NCBI GenBank assembly: GCA_016868255.1
Contig: VGHN01000009.1
Location: 1-64,000, forward strand
Direction of reading: 5' to 3'
Length of the DNA stretch: 64,000 nt
From: Betaproteobacteria bacterium
GTDB lineage: Bacteria > Pseudomonadota > Gammaproteobacteria > Burkholderiales > Burkholderiaceae_A
Shown piece after piece: positions 28,854 to 39,414 of this stretch. Each line of letters opens with the position of its first letter. Positions within the stretch are counted from its first letter, which is position 1. The translations under genes and the position numbers were made by a program. The notes beneath the pieces are model-generated. The model was given only the letters and a program-made list of their open reading frames with translations, searched no databases and was not told the DNA's origin.

Positions 28854-30392
28854 ATGAATGCACCGCGCGAGCCCATGGGGGGCGGCCTGCCATTGGGGTC
28901 CCTTCGTTTTGCCGATTACACCGAGCCAATGTCCGATTCAAAGCGGACTGCTTTCTGCGCGGCCCTCGGCCGGGGTCTGCCCAGCGAGATTCTCATTCTT
29001 GATGACGAAGGCCTGAGACCCTATGAGTGCGATGGCCTGACGGGCTATCGGCAGATGCCCGTTGCAGTCGCACTGCCTCGCAACGAGTCAGAGGCCCAAG
29101 CAGTGCTCGAGATTTGCCGGTCGCATGAGGTGCCAGTGGTGGCCCGGGGTGCTGGAACGGGACTCTCTGGGGGTGCCACGCCACATCGAGGCGGCTTGGT
29201 GCTCTCGCTTGCGCGATTCAATCGCATCGTCTCCATCGACCCACTCGCTCGGATCGCCCGCGTCCAACCCGGTGTTCGAAACCTTGCAATTAGTGAAGCC
29301 GCCGCGGTGCATGGTCTTTATTACGCCCCCGACCCTTCTTCTCAAATCGCCTGCTCCATTGGTGGCAATGTGGCCGAGAACTCCGGTGGTGTTCACTGCC
29401 TGAAATACGGCCTCACCGTTCACAATGTGCTTCGGATCCGAGGCCTGACCATTGATGGCGAAGTAATCGAGGTAGGTAGCGAGGCCTTGGATTCACAGGG
29501 CCTTGACCTACTGGGACTCTTAATTGGTTCAGAGGGCATGCTGGCCATCACCACAGAGGTGAGTGTTCGTCTAATCCCCAAGCCGCAGCAGGCCCGCGTC
29601 ATCCTCGCATCATTCGACGACGTGGAGAAGGCTGGGCAGGCTGTGGCCGATTTGTTGGCGGCTGGAATCATTCCCGCGGGTCTCGAGATGATGGACGGCC
29701 CCATGACCGCCGCGGTGGAGGAGTTCGTTCATGCGGGCTACGACCTCAATGCGCAGGCCATTTTGTTGTGTGAGTCCGATGGCACGCCCACCGAGGTCGC
29801 TGAGGAGATCGCGCACATGCGAGAGGTTCTCTCCAAGAGCGGAGCGACCAGTCTGCGCATCTCTGACTCCGAGGCCGAGCGCCTGCGATTCTGGTCGGGG
29901 CGAAAGAATGCGTTTCCCGCTTCGGGTCGGGTCTCCCCCGATTACTACTGCATCGACGGCACCATTCCGCGCAAGCGCTTGGGAGAAATGCTTCGTCGAA
30001 TCGCTGGACTCGAGAAGAAGTATGGGCTCCGCTGTCTCAATGTTTTTCACGCCGGCGATGGAAACCTTCACCCCCTGATTCTTTTCGATGCCAGTCGTCC
30101 CGGCGAGTTTGAGAGAACCGAGGAGTTCGGCGCGGAGATCCTTGAGATCTGTGTCGAAATGGGCGGCACCGTAACAGGAGAGCATGGTGTGGGCATCGAG
30201 AAAATCAACACCATGTGTGTTCAATTTTCGCCGCAAGAGCGAATGAGTTTTTTCGCCATCAAGCGCGCATTTGATCCCGAGGGATTGCTCAATCCCGGCA
30301 AGGCCATCCCCACTCTATCGCGATGCGCAGAGTATGGGCGTGAGCATGTCCACAGGGGCGCGCTTCGTTTCCCTGAGCTCTCGCGTTTCTGA
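28854..30392 (+). CDS. glcD: glycolate oxidase subunit GlcD (ORF opens at 28713; ATG at 28854 preferred)
   Basis: FAD-linked oxidase: LRPYECDGLTGYRQMPVAVALPRNESEAQAVLEIC, VARGAGTGLSGGA, GEHGVGIEKI. Confidence 0.94.
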   Translation: MNAPREPMGGGLPLGSLRFADYTEPMSDSKRTAFCAALGRGLPSEILILDDEGLRPYECDGLTGYRQMPVAVALPRNESEAQAVLEICRSHEVPVVARGAGTGLSGGATPHRGGLVLSLARFNRIVSIDPLARIARVQPGVRNLAISEAAAVHGLYYAPDPSSQIACSIGGNVAENSGGVHCLKYGLTVHNVLRIRGLTIDGEVIEVGSEALDSQGLDLLGLLIGSEGMLAITTEVSVRLIPKPQQARVILASFDDVEKAGQAVADLLAAGIIPAGLEMMDGPMTAAVEEFVHAGYDLNAQAILLCESDGTPTEVAEEIAHMREVLSKSGATSLRISDSEAERLRFWSGRKNAFPASGRVSPDYYCIDGTIPRKRLGEMLRRIAGLEKKYGLRCLNVFHAGDGNLHPLILFDASRPGEFERTEEFGAEILEICVEMGGTVTGEHGVGIEKINTMCVQFSPQERMSFFAIKRAFDPEGLLNPGKAIPTLSRCAEYGREHVHRGALRFPELSRF

Positions 30393-30395
30393 TCC

Positions 30396-31586
30396 ATGGC
30401 CGAACAAGTCGGACAAGCGGAACAAACTGAACAAGCTGAACGAGCCGAGCAGTGGCTCATTGCCACCCGTGAGTGCCTGGCGCAGGCACGTCTCGAGCGG
30501 CAGGCCATTCGCATCGAGGGCCATGGAAGCAAGGCCTTTTATGGCAACCCGGTGTCTGCAGATCGGGTGCTCTCAACCCTGGGTTATGCCGGAGTCGTTG
30601 ATTACGATCCCACCGAGTTGGTGGTCGTGGTTCGCGCTGGCACGCCCATTCGAGTGCTTGAGTCCCTGCTTGAATCGCGCGGTCAACGCCTTGCCTTTGA
30701 GCCACCGCGATTTGGGTCAGGGGGTGGAACCGTCGGTGGAATGATTGCTTCGGGCTTATCGGGCCCGGCGCGTTGGATGTCGGGCGCCTGCCGCGACTTT
30801 GTATTGGGCATGACCGTGATGAACAGCCAGGGTGATTTGCTCCGCTATGGTGGAACCGTAATGAAGAATGTGGCGGGCTACGACTTGGCAAGGCTTCACA
30901 CCGGTGCATTGGGAAGCCTGGGCATTGTTCTCGATGTGGCCTTGAAGGTCTTGCCCCTTCCCGCAGCCCGTCTTAGCCTTGAGTGGTCTTGCTCTGAGGA
31001 CGCGGCTCGAGAGACCCTCAACGAGTGGGCAGCAAGGCCATTGCCGTTGTCTGCATCTGCATGGATTCCGAATCAATTGGGTGGGTTCGATGGCACGCTT
31101 CGACTCCGCCTCTCTGGTGCCAGGGCCGCGGTCGACGAGGCAGCCAACGCTCTTTCTCAGTCCCCTCAGGGTCGACTGGGCCTGGCCCGGCCACTCAAGA
31201 ACAACGAGGCCGATGCTTTCTGGCTGAGCATTCGAGACCAGACCCATTCCGTATTTCAGTCGTCTCTGCCCCTCTGGCGGGTCAGTCTGCCAGCGCGTGC
31301 AGAGGGCCATGCCGATTTTTCTCCCATGCTGGTTGAATGGGGTGGGGGCCTGCGTTGGATTGCGACCAATCACTCGGCGCAGGCCGTGCGAGCCTTCGCC
31401 GCCGATCGATCTGGGCATGCTGCGCTTTATCGGCCCGGCCAGGGACAGGTGCTTCCTTCAGACGGGGTCTTTATGCCGCTCGAGCCAGTGATTTACCGAC
31501 TGCACCAGAGAATTCGCGAGGAGTTCGATCCCATGGGCCTTCTTAACCCCGGGCGATTGAGCCCGGCCATGGCCCGGGCCGCATAG
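30396..31586 (+). CDS. glcE: glycolate oxidase subunit GlcE
   Basis: FAD-binding domain: PRFGSGGGTVGGMIASGLSGPARWMSGACRDFVLGMTVMNSQGDLLRYGGTVMKNVAGYDLARL; between glcD and glcF. Confidence 0.94.
   Translation: MAEQVGQAEQTEQAERAEQWLIATRECLAQARLERQAIRIEGHGSKAFYGNPVSADRVLSTLGYAGVVDYDPTELVVVVRAGTPIRVLESLLESRGQRLAFEPPRFGSGGGTVGGMIASGLSGPARWMSGACRDFVLGMTVMNSQGDLLRYGGTVMKNVAGYDLARLHTGALGSLGIVLDVALKVLPLPAARLSLEWSCSEDAARETLNEWAARPLPLSASAWIPNQLGGFDGTLRLRLSGARAAVDEAANALSQSPQGRLGLARPLKNNEADAFWLSIRDQTHSVFQSSLPLWRVSLPARAEGHADFSPMLVEWGGGLRWIATNHSAQAVRAFAADRSGHAALYRPGQGQVLPSDGVFMPLEPVIYRLHQRIREEFDPMGLLNPGRLSPAMARAA
30402..30452. repeat. degenerate 9-bp-period array (consensus about gaacaagcN) at the 5' end of glcE
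   Basis: gaacaagtc ggacaagcg gaacaaact gaacaagct gaacgagcc gagcag; encodes EQVGQAEQTEQAERAEQ. Confidence 0.85.
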
Positions 31587-31594
31587 GAGAGCAC

Positions 31595-32830
31595 GTGGAA
31601 GTCCAGCTCGCATCATGGTTGCAAGGCAGCGCAGCGGGTCAACGCGCCCAAGAGATTCTTCGGCGGTGTGTTCACTGCGGATTCTGCACGGCCACCTGCC
31701 CCACCTATCAGTTGTTGGGAGATGAGCTCGATGGTCCTCGGGGTCGCATCTACTTGATGAAGGAATTGGTGGAGGGTGCGGCAGTGGGCCGTGGCACTCA
31801 GGGCCACCTGGATCGCTGCCTTACTTGTCGCAATTGCGAGACCACCTGTCCCTCGGGGGTTCAGTATGGGGAGCTCGTTGATATTGGGCGAGAACTCATC
31901 GAGGCGCGTGTCAAGCGGCCCCTGAGCGAAGCATGGACGCGTGGGGTCCTTCGGTGGTTTTTACCTTCGGTGTTTTTTGCCCCCGCCTACCGTTTGGGGC
32001 TGCTCTTTCGACCCCTTTTGCCCAAGGCCATTGCGTCCAAGCTCATCGTCTCGCGCAAGCCCAGGCCACTGCCCCCAAAGGGGCAAGGCAAGAAGGTGGT
32101 CATGTTGCGGGGTTGCGTCCAGCCCAGCATGTTGCCCAATGTCGATATTGCGACAGCACGTGTTCTTGCGGCCATTGGATTGGAGGCGCGTTGGGAAGAG
32201 GGGTCGGGTTGTTGTGGCGCTGTTCGTCAGCACCTGGCCGATCCGCACGGCGCGCTCAATGATGCGCGACGCAACATCGATGCGTGGTGGCCATCCATCG
32301 CAGCGGGAGAGGTCGAGGCCGTGATGGTCAATGCCTCGGGCTGTGCGGTCATGGTGAAAGACTATGGCCGGTTGCTCGCCGAAGACCCGGTCTATGCAGA
32401 GCGAGCAGCCGCGGTCTCTAGGCTGGCGGTCGATCCCATTGAGTGCCTTGAGCCGCATATGGAAACGATTCGTCAGAAGCTCTTGAAGAAGGGGGTCAAT
32501 GACGCGGCGATTGCTTACCACCCGCCTTGCACGCAGCAACACGGCATGCAGATTCGTGGCCGGGTGGAGGCGTTTTTAAGGTCGATTGGCGCCTCGCTCG
32601 TTTCATTTGGCGATGGCCATCTCTGCTGTGGGTCGGCAGGAACCTACTCGGTGCTCCAGCCAGATATTGCCAAAGCGCTACTCGATCGGAAACTCTCGGC
32701 GATTCAAGCCGCCCGTCCGGACCTCATCCTCTCGGCCAATGTTGGGTGTATTTCGCACTTGGCCTCGGACGCAAGGGTGCCGGTGATGCATTGGTTGGAG
32801 TGGCTCGACGACCAACTCACGCAGGACTGA
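31595..32830 (+). CDS. glcF: glycolate oxidase iron-sulfur subunit GlcF
   Basis: Two CxxCxxCxxxCP clusters (CVHCGFCTATCP, CLTCRNCETTCPSG) and CCG motifs. Confidence 0.95.
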   Translation: MEVQLASWLQGSAAGQRAQEILRRCVHCGFCTATCPTYQLLGDELDGPRGRIYLMKELVEGAAVGRGTQGHLDRCLTCRNCETTCPSGVQYGELVDIGRELIEARVKRPLSEAWTRGVLRWFLPSVFFAPAYRLGLLFRPLLPKAIASKLIVSRKPRPLPPKGQGKKVVMLRGCVQPSMLPNVDIATARVLAAIGLEARWEEGSGCCGAVRQHLADPHGALNDARRNIDAWWPSIAAGEVEAVMVNASGCAVMVKDYGRLLAEDPVYAERAAAVSRLAVDPIECLEPHMETIRQKLLKKGVNDAAIAYHPPCTQQHGMQIRGRVEAFLRSIGASLVSFGDGHLCCGSAGTYSVLQPDIAKALLDRKLSAIQAARPDLILSANVGCISHLASDARVPVMHWLEWLDDQLTQD

Positions 32831-34031
32831 GACAGCCCAAGACGCGCGGACCGCGCGCGCCGGTGACAGCGGGGACATTGCCGGGTTGGCCCGATACATA
32901 GCGCCAGGCGAGCCAGGCGAAGGCCGCCGACTCGACGGACTGGCTTGGCCAACCAATGGCATCGGTGGGGGCCACGGGGCATTGAAAGGCTTTTTCAATG
33001 GCCGCCATAAGAACCGGATTGCGACTGCCACCGCCGCATACCCAGATTGAATCGATTGAGACTGCCCCGCCCTCAGAATGAACTTCACTCTGGGCGTCCT
33101 GTTTCCAACTACCCAAGAATTTTTCGACAGCGCGGGCCACCGATTTCGCGGTCAACTCCACAAGCGTCCGCTGGACATCCTCCGGTCGAAGCGATTCGGA
33201 TGAATGGCTCGGTAGGCGACGAATTTCATTCTCTAGCCAAGAGAGGTTGAACAACTCTCGGCCTGTGCTCTTGGGCCCTACCGGCTTCTGAAAGTAGGGA
33301 GCCGCAAGCATTTGTTCCAGAAGCGCTGGGATGCAACTGCCATTGCCAGCCCATTGGCCATCGCGGTCAAAGGCAGTGCCTATCTGTTTGAGGCACCACT
33401 GATCGAGAAGGGTGTTGGCCGGACCAGTATCGAAGCCCCCGATCACCTCTACGTCGTTGGTTTTGGTCGTGCGCAGCAGGGTGATGTTGGCAATGCCACC
33501 CAGATTCAGCACGCCGTGGATTGAAGGCCTATTGGATTGCGTGGCATCCGAGCGGCGACGGTGGGCCCTGACCATGGCTGCGTGGAAGGGTGGAACCAGG
33601 GGCGCGCCTTGGCCGCCTGCCGCCATGTCTCGATTGCGAAAATCAAAGACCACATCAATTCCTGTCTGCTCGGCCAGGCGGGGCGCCTGAATGAGTTGGA
33701 GGCTCATGCCGTGTTCGGGCCGATGCAGGATTGTCTGCCCATGGGCACCAATGGCGGTGATGTCCTGCGGAGCCTGTTGGGTCTGTTCGAGAAGTCTCTG
33801 GACCAAACTCGCCATGGCCTCGGTTAGCAAGCGTGTCACCACAAGCGAGCGCTCAATGGCTTGGGGGGTCTGTGCATCCAGCAATGCCTCAATGTCCTTG
33901 CGAAGGGCAATGGGGATCTCTGCAGATTCGGTGGCGATTCGAACGGGATCTCCACCACCGGGATCGATATCGACCAGGCTGGCATCAATCCCATCGAGAC
34001 TCGTGCCTGACATGAGGCCGATGAACTTCAC
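32817..34031 (-). CDS. anmK: anhydro-N-acetylmuramic acid kinase
   Basis: MKFIGLMSGTSLDGIDASLVDI; GAHGQTILHRPEHG; NLGGIANIT. Confidence 0.96.
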   Translation of the reverse strand: MKFIGLMSGTSLDGIDASLVDIDPGGGDPVRIATESAEIPIALRKDIEALLDAQTPQAIERSLVVTRLLTEAMASLVQRLLEQTQQAPQDITAIGAHGQTILHRPEHGMSLQLIQAPRLAEQTGIDVVFDFRNRDMAAGGQGAPLVPPFHAAMVRAHRRRSDATQSNRPSIHGVLNLGGIANITLLRTTKTNDVEVIGGFDTGPANTLLDQWCLKQIGTAFDRDGQWAGNGSCIPALLEQMLAAPYFQKPVGPKSTGRELFNLSWLENEIRRLPSHSSESLRPEDVQRTLVELTAKSVARAVEKFLGSWKQDAQSEVHSEGGAVSIDSIWVCGGGSRNPVLMAAIEKAFQCPVAPTDAIGWPSQSVESAAFAWLAWRYVSGQPGNVPAVTGARGPRVLGCLSPA

Positions 34032-34033
34032 GC

Positions 34034-35332
34034 TCAGTTGTTCCGCGCGGTATTGATGCTGTCGAGCAGGGACAAGCGCTTGCGAAGATCGGTGGCCAAA
34101 GTTTTAAAGGAGGCGAGCTGGTCACCGGTCAGGCTTGGAATCTGCGGGTTTTCTTTCGTGATGGCAGTGGGATCGACTGAGCGACCGTAGATGCGAAATT
34201 CGTAATGCAGGTGCGGTCCGGTGGCCCAGCCGGTGGATCCCACATAACCGATGACCTCGCCCATTCGAACGCTCTGGCCTGGCCGAGGTCGGCCCGCATA
34301 GGACGAGAGGTGTGCGTAGTAGGTGGAGTAGCGTTGGTTGTGGCGAATCTCAATGGCATTGCCATAGCCACCGTTGTACCCCACCTCGACGATCTCTCCA
34401 TCGGCCACACTGCGGACCGGCGTGCCGGTGGGGGCCGCGTAGTCAACACCGCGGTGGGCCCGAGGGTCACCAAACAGGGGATGAAGTCGAAAGTTCGTAA
34501 AACTTGAAGTGACACGCGTGAAACGAAGTGGGGCCGCAAGAAAGCCGCGCTTGACTGATTTTCCTTCGGCGTCGTAAAAGTTGCCTTTGGTGCCATCGGG
34601 GTTGTAGTACAGGGCCTCATAGGTCTCTCCAGAGGCTTCGAAACGAACGGCGATTAGGCGGTAGTTGCCAATGTCCCGTCCGGCAAGTTTCTGGCTCTCG
34701 TAAATTACGCGAACCTTGTCACCCGCATTGACTTGGCGACGAAAGTCGAGGTCGGATTCAAAGAGGCTGACAATCTCATCGGTAATGACATCGGGCACCC
34801 CGGCCTGGTCCATCGCACCGAAAAAGGACTGACCCACCACAACGGAGCGGTGCTCAACGGAGACCTCGGTGCCCATGCGGGCTGTTGTGATCTCAAACTG
34901 ATTCTCTCCTGTGCGCTCAATGACCCATGCGTCCATGCCGCTGATGAGTCGAAGTCGCAGCAGTCGGCCCTGAAGGTCTGTGTAGGCAAAGGCGATTCGC
35001 CCCTGGTTGGCCCGCAAGACGGCTTGGGTCTGACGTTCCCTCTTCAAGAAGGCCATGGCCGCGGGGTCACGAACACCCATTCGGCTGAGCAACTTCTCGA
35101 AGCTGTCGCCCGGTCGCACCTCATCTTCTCGTGCCAATTCCAGTCCGTGGGCCTGCAATGCCTCCAGCTGATCGGTGAGAGCGGGCAGGGCCACCGGAGC
35201 GGTCGTGAGCTGAGACAGCGCCTTGGACTCGGCCTCTGAGAGCGGCGAGACACCGAGTGCGGTGACAATCGCCATGGTCAGTCCGAAGCCAGCCGAGCCG
35301 AGAATCCAGGTTTTGCGGTTTTTGGGAGTCAT
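34034..35332 (-). CDS. M23-family peptidoglycan endopeptidase (ORF extends to 35377; ATG at 35332 preferred)
   Basis: HPLFGDPRAHRGVDYAAPTGTPVRSVADGEIVEVGYNGGYGNAIEIRH...STYYAHLS...GYVGSTGWATGPHLHYEFRIYG. Confidence 0.94.
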   Translation of the reverse strand: MTPKNRKTWILGSAGFGLTMAIVTALGVSPLSEAESKALSQLTTAPVALPALTDQLEALQAHGLELAREDEVRPGDSFEKLLSRMGVRDPAAMAFLKRERQTQAVLRANQGRIAFAYTDLQGRLLRLRLISGMDAWVIERTGENQFEITTARMGTEVSVEHRSVVVGQSFFGAMDQAGVPDVITDEIVSLFESDLDFRRQVNAGDKVRVIYESQKLAGRDIGNYRLIAVRFEASGETYEALYYNPDGTKGNFYDAEGKSVKRGFLAAPLRFTRVTSSFTNFRLHPLFGDPRAHRGVDYAAPTGTPVRSVADGEIVEVGYNGGYGNAIEIRHNQRYSTYYAHLSSYAGRPRPGQSVRMGEVIGYVGSTGWATGPHLHYEFRIYGRSVDPTAITKENPQIPSLTGDQLASFKTLATDLRKRLSLLDSINTARNN

Positions 35333-35371
35333 GGGAAGTAAAATTCTAACTTTGTGCCCATTTAGACCCCT

Positions 35372-36613
35372 ATGCAACCCTCGTCCGCAGCTTCGTCTTC
35401 CGAACTCAGCCAGTCCGTGCGCGAGGCAATGGCTGTGATTCGCCGTGGCGCCGAGGAAATCTTGGTCGAATCAGAGCTCCAAGAGAAGTTGGCGGTCAGC
35501 GAGCAGACAGGCACCCCGCTTCGCGTAAAGCTTGGGCTCGATCCCACCGCCCCGGATTTGCATTTGGGCCACACAGTGGTTCTCAATAAACTTCGCCAAC
35601 TGCAGGACTTGGGTCACCAGGTGGTCTTTCTCATTGGAGACTTCACCGCATTGATCGGAGACCCGACGGGCCGCAACAGCACGCGGCCGCCTCTCACCCG
35701 TGAAGAGATTGCGATCAACGCACGCACCTATTTCGAGCAGGCCAGCCTTGTGCTCGACCCCGATCGAACCGAAATTCGATACAACTCCGAGTGGTGCGAA
35801 CCCCTCGGGGCCACGGGAATGATCCAACTCGCTGCCCAGGCCACCGTGGCCCGGATGCTCGAGCGCGATGACTTCACCAAGCGTTACAAAGCGGGAACGC
35901 CCATCTCCGTGCATGAGTTTCTCTACCCCCTTATGCAGGGCTACGACTCGGTGGCACTCAAGGCCGATCTGGAGTTGGGAGGAACCGATCAGAAGTTCAA
36001 TCTCCTGATGGGCCGAGAACTCCAGCGCAATGCCGGCCAGCCCGCCCAGTGTGTCCTCACCATGCCGCTTCTCGAGGGCTTGGATGGGGTTGAGAAGATG
36101 AGCAAGAGCAAGGGCAATACGGTCTCCATCACCGATTCGCCCGATGAAATGTTCGGCAAACTCATGTCGGTGAGCGATGCGTTGATGTGGCGCTATTACC
36201 TTTTGCTCTCCCGATGCTCGCTTGCCCAGATCGAGGCCCTTCAGGCCGAGGCAAAGGCGGGTCGAAACCCAAGAGACATCAAAGTGGAGCTGGCTTGCGA
36301 GATGGTCGAGCGGTTCCACGACCGGGCAGCCGCGTTGCGGGCCCTGGCCAACTTCGAAGCCCGCTTTAAACAGGGTGAGATCCCGGAAGACCTTCCCGTG
36401 GTTCGACTCGACGAGAGTCGGCTCGCGATTGCGCAGGTCCTCAAGCGCGCCAGCCTCGTGCCCTCATCGGCGGAGGCCTATCGCAATATTGAGCAGGGCG
36501 GGGTGCGAGTCGATGGTGTGAAGGTAGAAGATCGTGATCTCGAACTCACGGTCGGAAGTTATGTGGTGCAGGTTGGCAAGCGTCGATTCGCCCGAGTGGA
36601 GATTGGCCAGTGA
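35372..36613 (+). CDS. tyrS: tyrosyl-tRNA synthetase
   Basis: [47 protein letters not shown]-terminal S4 domain. Confidence 0.97.
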   Translation: MQPSSAASSSELSQSVREAMAVIRRGAEEILVESELQEKLAVSEQTGTPLRVKLGLDPTAPDLHLGHTVVLNKLRQLQDLGHQVVFLIGDFTALIGDPTGRNSTRPPLTREEIAINARTYFEQASLVLDPDRTEIRYNSEWCEPLGATGMIQLAAQATVARMLERDDFTKRYKAGTPISVHEFLYPLMQGYDSVALKADLELGGTDQKFNLLMGRELQRNAGQPAQCVLTMPLLEGLDGVEKMSKSKGNTVSITDSPDEMFGKLMSVSDALMWRYYLLLSRCSLAQIEALQAEAKAGRNPRDIKVELACEMVERFHDRAAALRALANFEARFKQGEIPEDLPVVRLDESRLAIAQVLKRASLVPSSAEAYRNIEQGGVRVDGVKVEDRDLELTVGSYVVQVGKRRFARVEIGQ

Positions 36614-37647
36614 GCGAAGGTTCAAGACTCAAGTGGTTTATTTGGATGGCCGTGGCCACCATCGCGGCGGTCTACTTTTTAATTTTTGTTGGCGGCACGG
36701 TTCGCGCCACGGGCTCGGGCATGGGGTGTCCAGATTGGCCCACCTGCTTTGGCCAACTCATTCCACCCACCTCAGAAGCGCAACTTCCCGCCGACTGGCG
36801 TGTTCGCTATGCGGATCGGGGCTATGCCGAGGCCGATTTCGATCCAGTCAAGACCTGGACGGAATTCATCAACCGCTTGGTGGGCGTCACCATTGGCCTG
36901 ATGTCGATTGCCACTGTCGCCTTGGCCTGGCTTGCTGTTCGGTCGGGCGCAGCGCTGCCAAAGGTCGCCTGGGCGGCCACATTCGCGCTTTTCATGGTGG
37001 TCTTCAATGGCTGGATTGGCTCGATGGTGGTGGCGAGCAACCTTCGGCCTGTCATGGTGTCGCTCCACATGCTCGGTGCCTTCTTTGTCCAGATGGGATT
37101 CATCTACGCCCTGGTCTGGTCACGGCCAGGTTATTTTGCACAGGCCGCGGCCGCGTTGCCCACCTGGTTTTCAAAGGCGGTGTTGGCGATTCTCCTGGCC
37201 TTGGTGGTTCAGATTTTCCTTGGTATTCAGATTCGCGAGAGTGTTGATCTCATCTCCCGAACGGTCGATGAGTTGCAGCGCGATGAGTGGATGACGGCCG
37301 TGCCCTGGATTTTCTATGTGCACCGCTCCTTCTCTTGGGTGGTGCTTGCCCTTGTCGGTTGGATTCTTTGGCGGGTCTATCGATCGGATGCGGCTCGCCA
37401 GAACCTTGGCAGAATCACCACAGCGCTGGTGGCCCTGGTGGTCATCGAGATGTTGTTGGGCGCTGCCCTCAATCATCTGGGCTTTCCCCTGGTGGCCCAG
37501 CCCCTGCACCTGCTCACCGCCCACCTTATTTACGGCGTTCTCTGGTTTCTCTGGTGCGCCACCAGTGCGGCCCAGCGACCCGCCTCACTCGAGACGCAAA
37601 CAAGCGGGTTGGCGCCCCGTTCTCCCCATCTCTCTTCACCACTATAG
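36610..37647 (+). CDS. ctaA: COX15/CtaA-family heme A synthase (divergent subtype)
   Basis: Eight-TM-like protein; [71 protein letters not shown]; 4-nt overlap with tyrS. Confidence 0.88.
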   Translation: MSEGSRLKWFIWMAVATIAAVYFLIFVGGTVRATGSGMGCPDWPTCFGQLIPPTSEAQLPADWRVRYADRGYAEADFDPVKTWTEFINRLVGVTIGLMSIATVALAWLAVRSGAALPKVAWAATFALFMVVFNGWIGSMVVASNLRPVMVSLHMLGAFFVQMGFIYALVWSRPGYFAQAAAALPTWFSKAVLAILLALVVQIFLGIQIRESVDLISRTVDELQRDEWMTAVPWIFYVHRSFSWVVLALVGWILWRVYRSDAARQNLGRITTALVALVVIEMLLGAALNHLGFPLVAQPLHLLTAHLIYGVLWFLWCATSAAQRPASLETQTSGLAPRSPHLSSPL

Positions 37648-37655
37648 GACCCCAT

Positions 37656-38900
37656 ATGTTTGATCGTAGCCAGAGCTACACAAAGACCGACTCAGAACTC
37701 GCCGCTGCGATTGCAGCGGAGCACGCTCGGCAGGAGGCCCATATTGAGTTGATTGCCTCAGAGAATTACGCCAGCCCCGCGGTGATGGCTGCGCAGGGCT
37801 CGCAGCTCACCAACAAGTACGCCGAAGGTTATCCAGGGCGTCGCTACTACGGTGGCTGCGAGCACGTCGATGTCGTAGAGCAGCTGGCCATTGATCGTTT
37901 AAAGAAGTTGTACGGATGCGAGGCGGCCAATGTTCAGCCGCACTCCGGGGCCCAGGCCAACACCGCTGTTTTTCTTGCTTTTCTTCAGCCCGGCGACACC
38001 ATCATGGGCCTCTCGCTCGCCGAGGGCGGGCACCTCACGCACGGCATGCCGCTCAATCTCTCGGGCAAGTGGTTCAAGGTCGTGCCCTACGGCCTCAATG
38101 AGAAAGAAGAAATCGACTACGACCGCATGGAGGCACTGGCGCGTGAGCACAAGCCCAAGCTTCTCATTGCGGGTGCCTCGGCCTACTCGCTTAAAACCGA
38201 TTGGGCGCGTTTCGCCAAGGTGGCCAAGGAGATTGGCGCCATCTTTATGGTGGACATGGCACATTACTCGGGCCTGATTGCAGCCGGTGTCTATCCGAGC
38301 CCAGTTCCGCACGCCGACATCGTCACCTCGACCACGCACAAGAGCCTTCGTGGGCCACGCGGGGGCATCATCCTGATGAAGGCAGAGCATGAGAAGGCAA
38401 TCAACAGCGCGGTATTTCCAGGCGTACAAGGTGGACCGCTCATGCACGTGATTGCCGCCAAAGCCGCCGCATTCGGAGAGGCCCTGGAGCCCTCCTTCAA
38501 AGTCTATGCCCAACAGATTGTTTCCAATGCCCAGGCCCTTGCCCAAGGCCTTGTGGAGAGGGGCCTTCGAATTGTCTCTGGTCGGACCGAGAGCCACTTG
38601 ATGCTGGTGGACCTGCGTTCGAAAAAGATCACCGGAAAACTCGCCGAGGCGGTGCTCGGCCAAGCCCACCTCACTGTGAACAAAAATGCCATTCCCAACG
38701 ACCCGGAAAAGCCAATGGTCACCAGTGGCATTCGATTGGGCACGCCTGCCTGTACCACCCGCGGCTTGAAGGAGGCAGAGATGCGAGAGGTCGCCAACCT
38801 CATTGCCGATGTGCTTGAGTCCCCAGAGGATCCATCGGTGATTGCGCGTGTTCGTGGCTCGGTCGAGGCGCTCACGGCCCGCTTCCCGGTTTACCGATAG
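37656..38900 (+). CDS. glyA: serine hydroxymethyltransferase (ORF opens at 37287; ATG at 37656 preferred)
   Basis: [63 protein letters not shown]. Confidence 0.97.
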   Translation: MFDRSQSYTKTDSELAAAIAAEHARQEAHIELIASENYASPAVMAAQGSQLTNKYAEGYPGRRYYGGCEHVDVVEQLAIDRLKKLYGCEAANVQPHSGAQANTAVFLAFLQPGDTIMGLSLAEGGHLTHGMPLNLSGKWFKVVPYGLNEKEEIDYDRMEALAREHKPKLLIAGASAYSLKTDWARFAKVAKEIGAIFMVDMAHYSGLIAAGVYPSPVPHADIVTSTTHKSLRGPRGGIILMKAEHEKAINSAVFPGVQGGPLMHVIAAKAAAFGEALEPSFKVYAQQIVSNAQALAQGLVERGLRIVSGRTESHLMLVDLRSKKITGKLAEAVLGQAHLTVNKNAIPNDPEKPMVTSGIRLGTPACTTRGLKEAEMREVANLIADVLESPEDPSVIARVRGSVEALTARFPVYR

Positions 38901-38927
38901 GCGGGCCCTGGGCACCGGGGTCTTTCA

Positions 38928-39410
38928 ATGCGCTGCCCCTCCTGTGGTTCGCCCGATACCCAGGTGACCGACACCCGGATGTCGGACGACGGCCTTGAGA
39001 TTCGCCGTCGACGCCGATGCCTGGCCTGTGATCGGCGTTTCAAGACCATCGAACGACTCGAACTCTCGTTGCCCGTGGTGGTCAAGAAGGACGGCTCGAG
39101 AAGTGACTTTGATCCCCAGAAGATTCGCTCGAGCATGGGGCTGGCGCTGCGCAAGCGGCCTGTCTCATCCGATGTCTTGGAGCAGTCCGCCCGAACCATC
39201 GAGGAGCGACTGGCAGCCTCGGGTGAGCGAGAGGTGGCCTCTCAGCGCATAGGGGAGTTGGTGATGAAGGAACTTCGCCGGCTCGACAAAGTGGCCTATG
39301 TTCGCTTCGCCTCGGTCTACCGAAGTTTTGAAGACATCGCCGAGTTCGAGGCCTTGCTCGCCGAGGTTGGGCCGCGCAAGGCAGCGAGTCGCAGACGCGG
39401 GGGCGCTTAA
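38928..39410 (+). CDS. nrdR: transcriptional repressor NrdR
   Basis: [63 protein letters not shown]. Confidence 0.97.
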   Translation: MRCPSCGSPDTQVTDTRMSDDGLEIRRRRRCLACDRRFKTIERLELSLPVVVKKDGSRSDFDPQKIRSSMGLALRKRPVSSDVLEQSARTIEERLAASGEREVASQRIGELVMKELRRLDKVAYVRFASVYRSFEDIAEFEALLAEVGPRKAASRRRGGA

Positions 39411-39414
39411 CACC

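Noticed and set aside
35471-36319. 282-aa minus-strand ORF
   Set aside because: Antisense to tyrS
37287-37655. Long N-terminal extension of the glyA ORF
   Set aside because: Overlaps ctaA in another frame; canonical GlyA start [12 protein letters not shown] at 37656
37899-38915. 338-aa minus-strand ORF
   Set aside because: Entirely antisense to glyA, which has clear family motifs
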